Positions 33,541 through 45,682 of a DNA stretch of 64,000 bases are shown piece by piece. Origin of the DNA: Sporothrix humicola (lineage: Eukaryota > Ascomycota > Sordariomycetes > Ophiostomatales > Ophiostomataceae). The DNA lies in assembly GCA_021396245.1 (NCBI GenBank), contig WNYE01000018.1, positions 310,001 to 374,000 on the forward strand, written 5' to 3'. Under the pieces are notes generated by a model that was not told the DNA's origin, did not search any database, and saw nothing but the letters and a program-made list of their open reading frames with translations. Position 1 is the stretch's first letter, and each line of letters opens with the position of its first letter. A program made the translations under genes and the position numbers.

Positions 33541-34165
33541 GGTGACGGAAGTGATGTGAGTGACAGTGCCACTCTTCCTTATATGTGAGTGTAAAGAATA
33601 GAAGCACAAAGAAGTGACAGAAGGCAAAAGCTAAGCAGGCGCGTCGGTGGCTGTCAGGTTCAGGCACAGGTCGGATTCGTCATCTGTCGCGAAGTCGAGC
33701 TTTGAGGTGGAAAGTCGGGGTCCTGGCGCAATTAGGCCACGAGGCTGAAGTGGCGGGGCGCTAAACGCCAAGGCTAGGCCCGCCTGGAGGAGGGATGAAC
33801 AGGGACGAAAGGCGAAGACTCCCATTACAAAGGATGGTTCTGGAAGGTGCTCACAGCACTGTCGCACACACTGGAGTTAGCGCCCGTTGCACCCGGCTAA
33901 TAGCGAGCGAGGCTAAAATACAGCGCATTCAGGTATTTTGCGACGAAAGAGCACACGTGATTTGGCGCACTTGTCGCGGGTCGAGTGGCGACAACGCTCC
34001 TTCACTTTGTCCTCGGATTCGCGCCTACGCCAAAATGACGAGTCTTCGAGCGTGTCGAGATTTTCGTTTTGTACCTTGAGTCAACGCCTCTACGATTCTC
34101 CCTACGAGCCCGTGCAACCCGACTCGCAATGCACCACCTCTGGGCACACCCAATTGACACGCACA
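33541..34165. promoter_or_regulatory. Divergent intergenic region cuz1 / rad4
   Basis: 625 bp between divergent ATGs of a stress-linked AN1 protein and a DNA repair protein. The rad4 frame stays open to 33938 without an ATG. No operator is identified. Confidence 0.4.
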
Positions 34166-37100
34166 ATGTCGTCCTCGCGCGCTCCTCGCAAGCGAACGGG
34201 CGTCGATGCCCCATCACCTGTCCCGCCTAAAAAGACGAAATCGACGGCCGTGAAGAAGGAAAAGTCCGAGGAGGAGTCCCTGCCTGTACGGAGTACTCGG
34301 GGCAGTGGAAAGAAAGCAGCAGCCCCACCAAAGCGACCGAGTACACCACCTTCCGCTACGAAAACAATTCCTCGAAAGCCCACTCTGTTCGACGATCTCG
34401 ACACTGTTGGAACATCGCCAGCCTCGGCCAAAGGCGTCTCGGACCTCCAATATCTCAAGAGCCTTGAGAGCGATGAAGACGAAGACGCCAGCGACGGTAG
34501 TGACAGCAGCTCCGAGCTGTCTGCCATGTCCGACGTCGACTTTGAAGACGTGCCGTTAGCAAAAGAAGAGAAGGAGAAGGAAAAGAAGAAGCCAAAGAAG
34601 GAAGAGCCGAAACCACAAGACGAAGAAAATGATTCGGACGATGACGAAGATATGGAGTTTGAGGACGTTGCTGCACCTGAGCCGGCGCCCTTCTCCTTCC
34701 TGTCCATGGCCGTCGACGAGAACGAGGCTGGAGGCAGCGCTTCTGGCGATCTCGAGTTGACGCTCATCAAAGACACTCGTGTCTCTTTGACACAACTACA
34801 CCAGGGAGACACAAAGAAGGGGCCGTCCAAGATGGAACGTCTGGTCCGAAGTGCCACCCACTGTGTCCATGTCCAGTCTTTGCTCTGGCACAATGCCAAA
34901 CGCAACGCCTGGTTGTGTGATCCCGAAGTCCACGGTCTTCTGCTATCTCATATTCCACCACGTCTCTGGGACGAGGTTGACCGTTGGCGGCTCAAGTCGG
35001 GCTTGGTCGTACCAGAAGTTGTTACGAAAAACAACAAGAACGCCAAGGCTCAGGTGAAGGGCAAGGGCAAGGCAAAAGAGGTCTCAAGAGGCGCCGATAA
35101 GGGCAGAAGCTCTCGAAGCGAAGCTTCGTCTAGTGCCGCTTCACGAGAGTGGAGTGGTGCAGCAGCTCGACTGGAGCCTGGCGCCGTCGACATGAGCCAT
35201 GGTGATCCCCTATTCCGTCTTCTGCGCGCTCTGTCCTCGTGGTGGCGACAGAAATTCCGGGTCACGGCGCCTGGTCTACGCAAGACGGGCTACATGACAC
35301 TCGAGCGGCTAGACCGGTTTCTCAAGGCCGCCAAAGAGACGAGAGGTGATGATCCTGCCCGGTTCGGCGAGCGGATACGAAACAAAAGGGCGTTTCGCGA
35401 GCATGCTGCCAGCCTAGAGGGAAGCCGCGATGTCGGTGCACAATTATTTACGGCACTATTACGAGCACTTGGCATTGAAGCACGGATGGTAACGAATCTT
35501 CAGCCATTGGGTTTCGGCTGGAACAAGCTTGAAGATGCCGATCCAGAAGATGAAGACGACGATAATGGTGACGGTCAGCCTGAAGCGTCGACGGCTGCAA
35601 CTCCATCTGCTTCAACACCAGCAACACCGATATCAAAACAGACAAAGTCAAGAGCCGGACCGAGCCGATCAAAATCAAAAGCAGATGCGCCCGTTGTGAT
35701 CGATGACGATTCTGACCTCGAAATGGTCGAAGTTAATAGCGATAATGAGTCGGTAGTTTTTCTGCCTGACGAGGACATCTCACCAAAGAAGGCGGCCTCA
35801 AGTGTTGCTTATGACAAAGATTTACTATTTCCTGTCTACTGGACAGAAGTACTCAGCCCCATCACACAAAAGTACACACCTGTCGATGCTCTTGTCAAGC
35901 ACATTATCGCCACAAACCGCGAGCTCGTCGAGTCACTCGAGCCTCGCGGCGGCAAGGCCGACAAGACACGGCAGGTCATGGGATACGTTGTCGGCTTTTC
36001 GCCCGACGGCACTGCCAAGGATGTTACAGTACGCTATCTGAAACGGCAGATGTTGCCGGGCCGGACACGTGGCATTCGTTTCCCCGTGGAAAAGATCCCC
36101 GTCTACAATAAGCACGGCAAGGTCCGGCGCTACGATATGCTGGACTGGTTCCGGCAGTCAGTCATGCGTGGCTATGCACGAGGCCAGAGCGCACAGAACC
36201 CTCTGACCGAGGCCGACGAGGCCGAAGACAGCACGGATTTGAGGCCAGCCAAGGCTGAGAAGAAGGAGGTCAAGGAGGGCGAGGAGACACTACAATACTA
36301 CAAGCAGTCCAAAGATTTTGTCCTCGAACGACATCTTAAACGCGAAGAGGCGCTGGTGGCCGATGCTGTGCCTGTCAAGGTGTTCCGCAACGGCAAAAAG
36401 AAGGGCGCTACGAAGAAGAAGAAAAAGAGCAAAGATGACGACGAGGACTCGGATGAAGACGACACTGACGCCGGTGGTGAGAACGTATATCTACGCAAAG
36501 ACGTCGTCCAGGTCAAGAGTGCCGAGACATGGCACAAGCAAGGGCGCGCACCCACCGCCGGCCAGATGCCGCTCAAACGCGTGCCCTACCGCGCTGCCAC
36601 CATCAACCGCAAACGCGAGATCGCCGAGGCTGAGGCTGCAACAGGCGAGAAGGTGCTGCAGGGCCTGTTCAGCTACGAGCAGACCGACTGGATCATCCCG
36701 CCGCCGATCGAAAACGGCGTCATCCCCAAGAACGCATACGGTAATATTGACCTTTTCGCCGAGCACATGTGTCCCTTGGGCGCCGTCCACGTTCCCTACC
36801 GCGGCGCCATGCGCGTCTGCAAGAAGCTCCAGATCGACTTTGCCGAGGCCGTCGTCGACTTTGAGTTTGGCCACCGCATGGCCGTGCCAGTCATCCAGGG
36901 CGTTGTGATTGCCGAAGAGAACCACGACCGTGTCATGGAGGCGCTGGCCAAGGATGAGGCCGAGCGGACACGCAAGGCCGACGAGAAACGACGTGCTGCG
37001 GCCCTGAGTCTGTGGCGGAAGATGCTGATGGGCCTTCGGATCGTCGAGCGGATCAAACAGGACTATGGCGAGGTGCGCGAGGACGAGCGGGTGTTTGGCC

Positions 37101-37318
37101 ACCACGAGGATCGTGGCATAGTGGATTTGGATGCCGACGAGAGTTCATTGGCACCTCACGAAGGTGCCGATACAGCCGGCGGGTTCTTACCAGAAGGGTA
37201 TGAATACGAAGACGAAGATGCCACGCGAAAGACCACATCTAGCTTCTTCCCAGTCCACGATGAAGAGGATGAGGAAGAGGATGGCGACATCGGCGGCGGT
37301 GGATTTATTGTCGAATAG
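34166..37318 (+). CDS. rad4: Rad4/XPC nucleotide excision repair damage sensor
   Basis: DNA damage recognition protein that, with Rad23, opens lesions for nucleotide excision repair in the nucleus. 1050 residues, single exon; ATG 34166 (MSSSRAPRKRTG) is the first in-frame ATG. The N-terminus is basic and Pro-rich, then acidic (DEDEDASDGSDSSSE, EENDSDDDEDMEFED). The transglutaminase-like domain spans about 225-690, interrupted by low-complexity loops: RLVRSATHCVHVQSLLWHN, RDVGAQLFTALLRALGIEAR and FPVYWTEVLSP. The beta-hairpin domains follow. BHD1 begins near 710 (YYKQSKDFVLERHLKREE), BHD2 near 772 (YLRKDVVQVKSAETWHKQGR) and BHD3 at about 832-920 (NIDLFAEHMCPLGAVHVPYR, LQIDFAEAVVDFEFGHRMAV). 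A Lys/Asp-rich loop sits between BHD1 and BHD2. Its length is at the upper end for fungi. Confidence 0.95.
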   Translation: MSSSRAPRKRTGVDAPSPVPPKKTKSTAVKKEKSEEESLPVRSTRGSGKKAAAPPKRPSTPPSATKTIPRKPTLFDDLDTVGTSPASAKGVSDLQYLKSLESDEDEDASDGSDSSSELSAMSDVDFEDVPLAKEEKEKEKKKPKKEEPKPQDEENDSDDDEDMEFEDVAAPEPAPFSFLSMAVDENEAGGSASGDLELTLIKDTRVSLTQLHQGDTKKGPSKMERLVRSATHCVHVQSLLWHNAKRNAWLCDPEVHGLLLSHIPPRLWDEVDRWRLKSGLVVPEVVTKNNKNAKAQVKGKGKAKEVSRGADKGRSSRSEASSSAASREWSGAAARLEPGAVDMSHGDPLFRLLRALSSWWRQKFRVTAPGLRKTGYMTLERLDRFLKAAKETRGDDPARFGERIRNKRAFREHAASLEGSRDVGAQLFTALLRALGIEARMVTNLQPLGFGWNKLEDADPEDEDDDNGDGQPEASTAATPSASTPATPISKQTKSRAGPSRSKSKADAPVVIDDDSDLEMVEVNSDNESVVFLPDEDISPKKAASSVAYDKDLLFPVYWTEVLSPITQKYTPVDALVKHIIATNRELVESLEPRGGKADKTRQVMGYVVGFSPDGTAKDVTVRYLKRQMLPGRTRGIRFPVEKIPVYNKHGKVRRYDMLDWFRQSVMRGYARGQSAQNPLTEADEAEDSTDLRPAKAEKKEVKEGEETLQYYKQSKDFVLERHLKREEALVADAVPVKVFRNGKKKGATKKKKKSKDDDEDSDEDDTDAGGENVYLRKDVVQVKSAETWHKQGRAPTAGQMPLKRVPYRAATINRKREIAEAEAATGEKVLQGLFSYEQTDWIIPPPIENGVIPKNAYGNIDLFAEHMCPLGAVHVPYRGAMRVCKKLQIDFAEAVVDFEFGHRMAVPVIQGVVIAEENHDRVMEALAKDEAERTRKADEKRRAAALSLWRKMLMGLRIVERIKQDYGEVREDERVFGHHEDRGIVDLDADESSLAPHEGADTAGGFLPEGYEYEDEDATRKTTSSFFPVHDEEDEEEDGDIGGGGFIVE

Positions 37319-39560
37319 CGAAGTTGAAGAAAGCCTTTTGCAGGCTGATCTGTAAAGGCACCGAGATAGGATATCTAGGATATAAACGTACGGTGATTAC
37401 GTGAACCCCCGTACTTGGATTGGATTATTGGAAGCCCGGATTTAGGACACAAGGCGCAACGGATGCCTTGGATATCATGTAGAAATGACAATACCTTATG
37501 ACATGACGGGAACAATAAACAAAGGCAAACTTGATCCACCAGGAAGTAGTGATAATTGAGGCACACATTGTCGGACAACATATGACTCGATGGTCGTGCA
37601 ATGTGTCTAAGCGGTGTCGGAGGGGACTGGGCGTTTTCCGTCTTCTCCTTGAGGGGTCCGGAGAAATAATTCAGGTGTGGCAGACGCCCTTTCTGTGACG
37701 ATGGAACATCCCTGAGGCTTTGCGTCTTTACATGTTTCTGCAGAGCCAGGAGCTGCAGTGGAGCTCCCGGAAGCTTATGCCGGAGACAGAAAACCACTTG
37801 GATACCAGATTTATTGGCGGTTGCATGGCTTCTTATGAAGATTGTGGGCTGTACGAAGTGCTAAACATCGTAGAACGGCAGGCCTCGAGGGTGGGCAAGG
37901 CTCTCTCAAAATGTGGTCACGAGGCTCGTCTTCTTGAGGCTAAAAATGCGGACGAAGGCGGGCGAGTGGCAAGGAGATAGCTTCTGGGAATGCTATATCG
38001 AATGGCTGTGCACTTGGTATTAGTGCGGAGCAACAAATACAAGGGAGGCTCTGAGGCTCAAAGACAAGCCTTTGCAAGCGTCCTCGTTTGGGCGTCTGAT
38101 AATGGAGAAAAGAAAAAAAAAACGGAGAAGCGAGGAGGAAGAATAACTGGATTGGACAGATCGGCGGCAGTGGCCGATGTTGTTTGGGGTCAGCCTTGGG
38201 ACCCCGTCGGCCGATGCGCTCTGCATTGCCTCGCTGGCATTATTAATTCGAGTATCCTATTAGTGGGCACCTGATAGATCAAGTGAGTCAAGATATGGAA
38301 ACAGAAGGGATGAGGCCAGAAAGGGGAAAGGCAAAAGGCGTCGAAAAGGAGGTGAGGGTCTTGTGAGAAGATGCGCCAGTTCCTGCACCGCCGCCAGTTC
38401 TCAGATCTCCTCGGTCAACTCGAAACGGTTCGTTCTGGGCATATCAGATACTCACAGGAATAAAGGAGGAGCAAAGGCGGCAAGACATAAAATACGACGT
38501 GGTCGAAAAGCAAAGGTCGAAAACGAGGCTGTCGCTGGAGCAAAAGGAGAAAAGAGGTCCAGTGTGCCTTGGGCTAACGCGACGCTAATATGTTTTGGAG
38601 TGACCTCTGCCCACCCTCTGCGCCTGAGCCAAGGAAACATCATGCCAGTGCATGCCGGTACTACGAGGAAGGTGCAGAGAGTGTGCTGTCCGGTGTTTGA
38701 TTTTGTGGTTCTTTGTTTTCTGGACAAGAGCGACCGGAGAGCGACAACCCAGGCAAGAACGACCGCCTCTGCGAAGGCACCATCAAGCTCTTTGGCAGCC
38801 TGCTGTTGTCTTGGTTTGTCTGCCTCCTGCCTGCAAGACCACTAACACGCTCTGAAAAGGGAAAGAACAGCCCCGCACAAGACGCCTAGCCATTTCAGGA
38901 AGCAACGCTGATTTGCAGAACCTCAAGTCCTGTGTCCAGAGGAAAGAGCCATGGACGGCTTAAAGTCCTACAGACTGCACACTGTATGGCGAACGTTTTG
39001 GCTCGTGAAAATCGCTTTTTCTAAGCCGGCGGTGGCAAGTGTGCTTTCTCATGCTGCAATATGAACTCTTGTCCGCTCCCCGCTAAAGTTGCACCGCTGT
39101 CCTCCGCCTTGTAGCTTTCGTCCCTACAGAGGGCCACTGCCTCTTTATGTATCTTACGAGAAAAAAAAAATTGGCTTAAAAGAGATTTGTTCTCTCCCTA
39201 CTAATCGTCCAATGAATATCCCTTTTCACTGCTTGTTGTTTTGTACTGATGAGTTCTGAATTCCGAAAGCCCTTGCCTGTGGAGCTTTCTTGTTAGGCTC
39301 ACCATGGAGCTGCAGTGGGTCACGGCGACTGGCAACTCCCGCAACTAAACCTTCTTCAGAAGTAGGTAGAGGTACTTCCAAAATCACCAGCTTGGCAGGG
39401 ATTCTGCTAATGTAGTATGTACTGGGTACAGTGCTCGTATTATCACCCCCAAAATATCACGACAAACACTCCCACACGCTCGCCAGCATTTTGCTTTCAG
39501 AGCTTCCCTTGAATGCAACGGTCCAGGCGATTCTTCTCCCCGTTTTGTCGACCTGCAGCC
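37319..39560. other. Gene-free stretch downstream of rad4
   Basis: About 2.2 kb without a supported gene. A frame of 82 codons from ATG 37732 to 37980 (plus) has mixed composition but no recognised motif, and it lies near the rad4 3' end, so it is not called. No RNA gene was recognised. Confidence 0.45.
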
Positions 39561-42500
39561 TCGAGCTGGCATAGGACTTGTCTCGTATCGTTATCGTTGG
39601 TTGTTTTTTGTCTTGTCACCCTGTCACTTTTTCTGAAGTCATAAGCTCCCTTCCGATGTATTTTCCACTTTGCTTTCGGTCAGCTTTCCGCACAACCTTT
39701 CCCCTGTTGCTTGACTCCACAGATCACTGTCAGCTGGGACCTTTGAACAAACTGTCGGATCTGATTCTCCAACTCCTTTCCAACTTTGTGTTCTTCTTTC
39801 CTCTTTTCTACGAGCCCAGTTCTTCTAGAAGGCCGCCAGAAGCCCCAGTTCTTTCCACTTCTTTTGCTCCGCCTCGATGTGCTGCCCTCAGCACCCAAAA
39901 CATCTTGGCTCATTTGGTCGATTTTGGTCGATTTCGGTCGCCTTGGGGGTCGCCTTGAAGAGTGGTGGACTGCATGCCTGCATGCCAGCAAAGAGCTCAG
40001 CTCCCGATCAGCCTGGCCTGAACCACCGATCGAGAACCGAGGAGGCAGAGCGGCGTGGATTTCCTCAAGATCAGTCGACTCTTTCTCAATCTTTCTTGTT
40101 TGCGTCTGCATCGCCCTGCTCTTTTCAAACCAGTCTGTCGGCCTCCTCCCGTCTTCGTGTTCATCGCGTCTGCATGCTGCTCCTCACTCTTTTTTTCTTC
40201 CTTGTTGTCCTACCATGACAAACAACCAACACTGCATACTGTCCCCTGTAGGTCGTAAGTTTCTTCGTCCTCTTTTTTTTTTAAACTCGGTTGCGTAACA
40301 GTAATTCTGGTGGGCTGCGTACGAGAGTCCTGACTTGCATGCACTCTACTCTACCTGCATCGGGCATCTTTCCCTATTATTTGCATAGTAATACGGAGTA
40401 GCAGGTTAATACTTTGTCACGGACAGCTCGTTGATTAGCTTGTCGGGTGGCCGCATGATTCGTGCTGAGTACGTCCTAGTGTGTGGTGCTGATGCGTCCC
40501 GCTCCCGTTGCTTTCGTTTCTTTCGTCGGCTCTTTTTTGTTTTGTCTGGGGGTCGTTCTGTATCTTACCTATTTTATCTTTTCTTTTTCATCCTGTTTGG
40601 ACCCTTTGCCCCTCCTGCCATCCACCCTCCTTGACAAGCGACAAAGCTTCCCTTCTGCTACGTTTATTGGATGCAGGATGCTCCTTGAGAAAAAGACAGC
40701 CGATCAACAAATAGAAATGACAAGACATGACCTAGCAAGCCACTAGAAAATGGAGATAAATTCAATAAATGCGCACCCCAAAACTGACAAGAAAATGCGG
40801 CGTAGACAGAGAGGCAGAAATGGGCTGGCTAGGATCCGTCTCATATACTGAAGTTTACTTCCACTTGCTGGTTCCCAGTCCATCCCCAGTTCCGACCTTC
40901 TTCGAACCGGTCCTAACCGCCGCACTGTGTCTAACATATCATAATTTTTCGTTATTCTGTCAGCGCGCTTGTATACATCAGCAGACTGCGATCATATGCA
41001 CCCAAAGTCCTGGCTTTTGGCGGTGGAGCACAGAGTACATGAGACGATGGTGTAAGTCCGCCAGGCGCTAGTCGCGACCATAAGGCAAGAGCGCATCATC
41101 GCATCGCACTTGCCAGCCGAGCCCACCGCCAGGTTACCTTTCCTGGGCTGCCGGTCGACGGTCGTTGTATTTCTCGTCACGGCGTCGAATGGTGCCCTGC
41201 TGCGGCTACTTCGATACTTTTCTATGTATACTGTTGTTTTCAGGCTTCTTTTTCTCGTCCAGATTAGTTGCATCTAGAGCCAGTCCAGAGCATTCGGTGA
41301 ATCTTTTTTTTTTTTTGCTTTAGGGCTTCTACCCCAAGCTTCAACAAACTCTCCTCTTCTTTCCTTTTTAAGCATTCATCTCTCTTTGAAATCCCTTTCC
41401 TTCCGATAACTTGCGTAGAGATCTTTAGTCAGTCAAACATTGCAAAGCTCCTGGTCGTACCTTCCCATACCGCACCTTCTCTTCGACATCTACAGTAGTC
41501 TCCATCGCTCCTTCCTACTTCACCATCGTTCTTTCCTATTTATTATTTTTTTCGCCTATTAAATTTACCAACACATCTCGAACTCCTTTTCACGTTCAGA
41601 ATCCCACAAACGCCCTTCCCACAACTTCAACGAGTTCCGTTGTGCACTGTACCGGCGCGCTGCCACCACCATCTTGCAGTGCGGTCGTTTGTTCCTTCCG
41701 CCTCACTCAAAGCTTCTTCAGTAGAAGCCTCTTCGTAAGTTGCCTTGCCTTCTGTTTTTGTCCCTTCTTATTCGTGTGTACACCACTGCACAAAGGTGGT
41801 CGCGTCACCCAACCCACACCGTTTTCTTCCCTACTTGTTCGTATCGCTCCTTCTATCCAGTCCCGAATCTCCTCCTTCCTCCTTCGTCCACCCCTGTTGT
41901 AGACGCATGCGTGTCTTGTCCAGTGTGACGGTCACGCCTTCCGCTTTATTTTAATTTTGTTGGCCCTTCTCCCTTTCTCTTGTTTCCCCTGATTTATTTT
42001 GACATCTTGGTCCCTTCTGCATTTCGTACTCTCTTCCTCCTTGATTCTGTCTTCATCGTCTCTTCCCAGCCGCAGCCGTTGCGTTGTCCAACTTCCCCCC
42101 TCCACTGCTCCGCCATTGCGCACCAGCATCGCCTTGCCTGGCCTCAAGTTGCCTCAGGTCGCCTTGCTACCCCTCCCCTCCACCAGCAACGACTATCGAC
42201 GCAAAGCAGTCACAAGTTCAGCCTTGCGACTGATTCTTTTGGCCTGGCTCGAGCTGTTGTCGCTACTACTATTGCTCATTTTTTGGCCAGACCCCTGGCC
42301 ATCTTCTTTCTGGCCTCGCTCGGCTGCACCGTTCGCAAGATTGTTTTATTTGTTTTCATCCTCCCGTTGCTTCTTTATCTGCCTCTGCTTGGGCCTTCAT
42401 TCATACCATTTGTTTTTGTTCATCTCCATTCTTTTTTATCGGAGCCAAGTCTTAGTCACGTATAGGACAAGTGACATAGCCAACATTCACATCCCTCCCG

Positions 42501-42900
42501 AACCTTATTTACTCCTCCATCCCATGTCTCTATTTTGTTGCCTCGCATCGCCCGTCAACAACGATCACACACACTGTTGCCTGGATTTTTATTCCCTTGG
42601 CTACTCAGTTCTTTCAATTTCTTATTTCGTTTTATACCTGCATCTTCTTTGAAATATTTTCACCTTGTATCACATAGGGACTTCTTCCATCGTCTCTTTT
42701 ATTATCATTCGCTTGCAGCCGCACATTGTCCCCCAGTCTTCCGCCCCGCCAGCAACATTGGCCTTCACTTTCGACACTTTCCTACCGCTTTCTCGTCGCC
42801 TCGATTTTATTTACTGGCCTCGTCTTTACGCCGCACTCCTCCCAACCGGCTGGTCTTTACTAACGCTTATCCCGCTTTGTTTTTTCGGCCCATCATTAGG
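39561..42900 (+). promoter_or_regulatory. Long CT-rich upstream region / leader of the RBR ligase gene
   Basis: The plus strand is T- and CT-rich through most of this 3.3 kb, most strongly 41290-42880. The ligase frame is open back to 42535 but contains no ATG before 42901. Reading frames inside (39578-39958, 39786-40298, 41980-42465) are Ser/Pro/Phe/Leu-rich products of the bias. A TACGGAGTA lies at 40392-40400. This probably combines promoter, long 5' UTR and perhaps UTR introns. Confidence 0.45.
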
Positions 42901-45682
42901 ATGAGACACCTGCTTTGCGGAGGGACCAAAGCGATCTCTCATCTCGACGAAAAGCGCAAACGATTCTCTGGCAGCTTGCCGTTCCGACGCAAACAAAAGC
43001 AGCAGAATCAGTCGGTCCTCATTGTTGCTCCTGCCGCCCCAAAGTCACCTGTCCCGCAAGTCCATCTCGTGGTTCCGGAGCCCGTCGTCCCAGCTCCACC
43101 TCACAACATCCCCGTCGACGAGCCAAATCACATACCAGAGGAGGTTCCCGTCGAGCCAGCACCTGCTCCTGCTCCCAACCCCGACCCCAACCCCGATCCC
43201 GCTCCCGCCATGCATGCTCAACCAGAGGAACAGCCGGCGGGAGCCCAACCAGAGGTGCCAGGTGCTGAAGTCATTGTCATCCCAGACGATGATCCGGCCC
43301 CGATCGAAGCCCCAGAGGATGATGGTGCCCAACTTGCTGCGGAGATTGCTCAGGCTTTGGCTGAGCAAGAAGTCAGAAGTGCTTGCACAGCCGCCGTCGT
43401 CACACTCTTCCCCGACATCTGCCCAACATATCTCGAGGAAACGTGTGAGAGCCTCGCCTACGACCACGAGTCGGTCATCAGCCACATACTGGACAAAATC
43501 GAGGATGGAACCTCTTATCCGCGGCGAGCGGGGCTTAAACGGAAACGGCAAGCGAGCGGATCAGCAGGAAGTGACGATGCGGTCAATGATGCAGCCGGAA
43601 AGTCCATCGCCGAGATCGTGGATGATGGCAGCCTGACTGCAAAGGACAGAGAGGACCGCGCCATGCGGTTCTTCAATAGTGAAGAGCGCCGTCAAAAGGC
43701 AAAGTCCCGTGTTCAAACTGAGAAGGCGCGTACACTCATGCAGCAGGCATTCCCGTATGTGCCATCCACGCATATCGTCAAACTCTTGAAGGAGCACAAC
43801 TACTGTCTCTTGCCTTCCATGCTCGATCTCGACAATCACATCTCCGAAAAGGGCCAGAATCCCGTGGAGTTGGCGTTCGATCTTAAGAAAACAAAGACCA
43901 AGGTGTTGCCGGAGAACTCGATAGAGTCTCTGCCAGAGACCATCCAAAAGGAGGTGGTGGTGGAGAAAAAGGAGATCCTCGAGGAGTTCTACATAGCTTC
44001 AAAGCTCAAAAGGCTTCGTAAGGCGAAGCGCGATGAAGAGAAGCTACGGGAGCTCGAGGAAGCTGACAACGTTCGCCGGGCCCAGCGTGACGGTTCAATG
44101 AAGGACTGCGAGTGCTGTTACGTCGAATTCCCGGAGAACCGCATGGTTCATTGCAGTCTCGATATGCATGTAAGTTTGGCTCCTAACCGCCCCCTCTCTC
44201 ATTACCAACGACATGTAACTAACAACTACAGTGGTTCTGTACCGGCTGCGCACGACTCATGGCCGAAAGCCAAGTCGGCTACTCCAAGTACGAGTTGAGC
44301 TGCATGTCCACAGACGGCTGCAAAGGTGGCTTTTCTCTCGACCAACGCAAGATATTCTTGGACGCCAAGATGACGCTTGCTCTTGAGCGCATTGAGCAAG
44401 AATTTGTCCTGCGGGCAGCTGGTATCGAAAACCTCGAGAGTTGTCCATTTTGCTCGTATTCGGCCGAGTATCCGCCAGTGGATATCAATAAGGAGTTCGT
44501 TTGCCAGATGGAAGACTGCCAGGCTGTGACATGTCGCCTGTGCCGCAAAGAGTCACACATTCCCAAAACGTGTGCTGAAGTTGAGCGCGAGTCGGGAGCT
44601 GCCGTACGTCTGACTATTGAAGAGGCTATGTCAGAGGCTATGATCCGCAAGTGCAACAAATGTAAGTTTTCTCAACGCCGCCCCTTATTTTATTTTTTAT
44701 TTTGTCTTTTTGCAGGGCGTTAACTAACCCAATAGGCTCAACACCATTCATCAAAGACCACGGTTGCAACAAGATGACCTGCTCCAGGGCCGGCTGCTAC
44801 AACGTCCAGTGTTATGTGTGTCACCAATCCTGTGACTACACGCACTTTGATGACGCCAGCCGCGGAGGAAAGAAGGGCAATTGCCCGCTGTTCGAAAGCG
44901 CCGAGTCCCGCCACGAAGAGGAGGTGCAGACCGCCGAGGAGAATGCTCGGCAAAAGATTGTCCAGAAAAACCCGGACGTCAATGTCGATTTCCTCAAGTT
45001 CAACATGTCCCAAAAAGTGATCGACGACGAGAACCGGCGTAAGAATGCCGCTGCCGCGCAACAACCGGCTGCCGCCGGACGCTGAGCAATGCCTCTGCCA
45101 CGGCCGGTTAATGGCGCCCAAATCCGACCACAATATATGCGGCCACGCGGAATAATACAGGCCATTTTTACTGATCCATACGACGAAGAGCATATCCTTG
45201 AGGAGGCGGGGGAGATGAGCCATGAGAAGGAAAAGCAAACGCTGCTGAATGCGAGGATTATGCGACACAATGCAGAGTGTCGCGATCTACACGCACGTGC
45301 TGGTTCGTTGCGAGATGAACAAAGACAGCTCACGCTCTCCGATGAAAGTTTCCAGCATATTACCATCGATGGAATATATGACGCACTTGGGGGGCCCAAT
45401 CCTGTTCGGGACCAGCCCGATGCTCTCCACGAAGCTCAACCTCTCCACCCTCAACCTCGCCGCCCGAACCAGCCGATTCAACGGGTTGACCCTTTACGAG
45501 CACCTCGGCCCGCATTGCCTGAACCACGTGAACCTTACCCGCTCAATGAAAGGCTTCGAAACGAACGAGCCCAACCGCCACACTGGAGATACAAGCCAGA
45601 CCCCTACAGCTCTGACGCCGACGATGACAACGATAACGACGGTGCAGATGAAGATGCAGAGCCTCCAAAGAGTTCGCGGTGA
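42901..45682 (+). CDS. RBR E3 ubiquitin ligase, RNF216/TRIAD3-like
   Basis: RING-between-RING ubiquitin ligase resembling RNF216/TRIAD3. Exons: 42901-44169, 44232-44661 and 44736 onward, with GTAAGT donors and CTAAC branch sites. The first 140 residues are Pro/Glu-rich. A UBA/CUE-like helical region follows (AAVVTLFPDICPTYLEETCE and AFPYVPSTHIVKLLKEHNYC). RING1 is CECCYVEFPENRMVHC...WFCTGC. IBR-like cysteines follow (CPFCSYSAEYPP, CRLCRKESH). The last RING is RKCNKC then CNKMTC...VQCYVC, with a candidate catalytic Cys in CNKMTC. The frame then meets one TGA (45083-45085) but is open again for 198 codons. Either translation stops there (682 residues), the TGA is read through, or a GTAAGA...GAG intron at 45039-45086 (48 nt, frame-preserving) removes it (865 residues). 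The coordinates given include the extension. Confidence 0.85.

Noticed and set aside
37732..37980. 82-codon frame downstream of rad4
   Set aside because: It has an ATG and mixed composition but no motif or homolog I recognise; too weak to call.
42535..42900. N-terminal extension of the RBR ligase frame
   Set aside because: Open but lacks an ATG and has leader-like composition; the first ATG is 42901.
45039..45160. Alternative 122-nt intron GTAAGA...TACAG in the RBR ligase
   Set aside because: Good splice sites, but joining shifts the frame into an immediate stop, so it cannot connect to the downstream frame.
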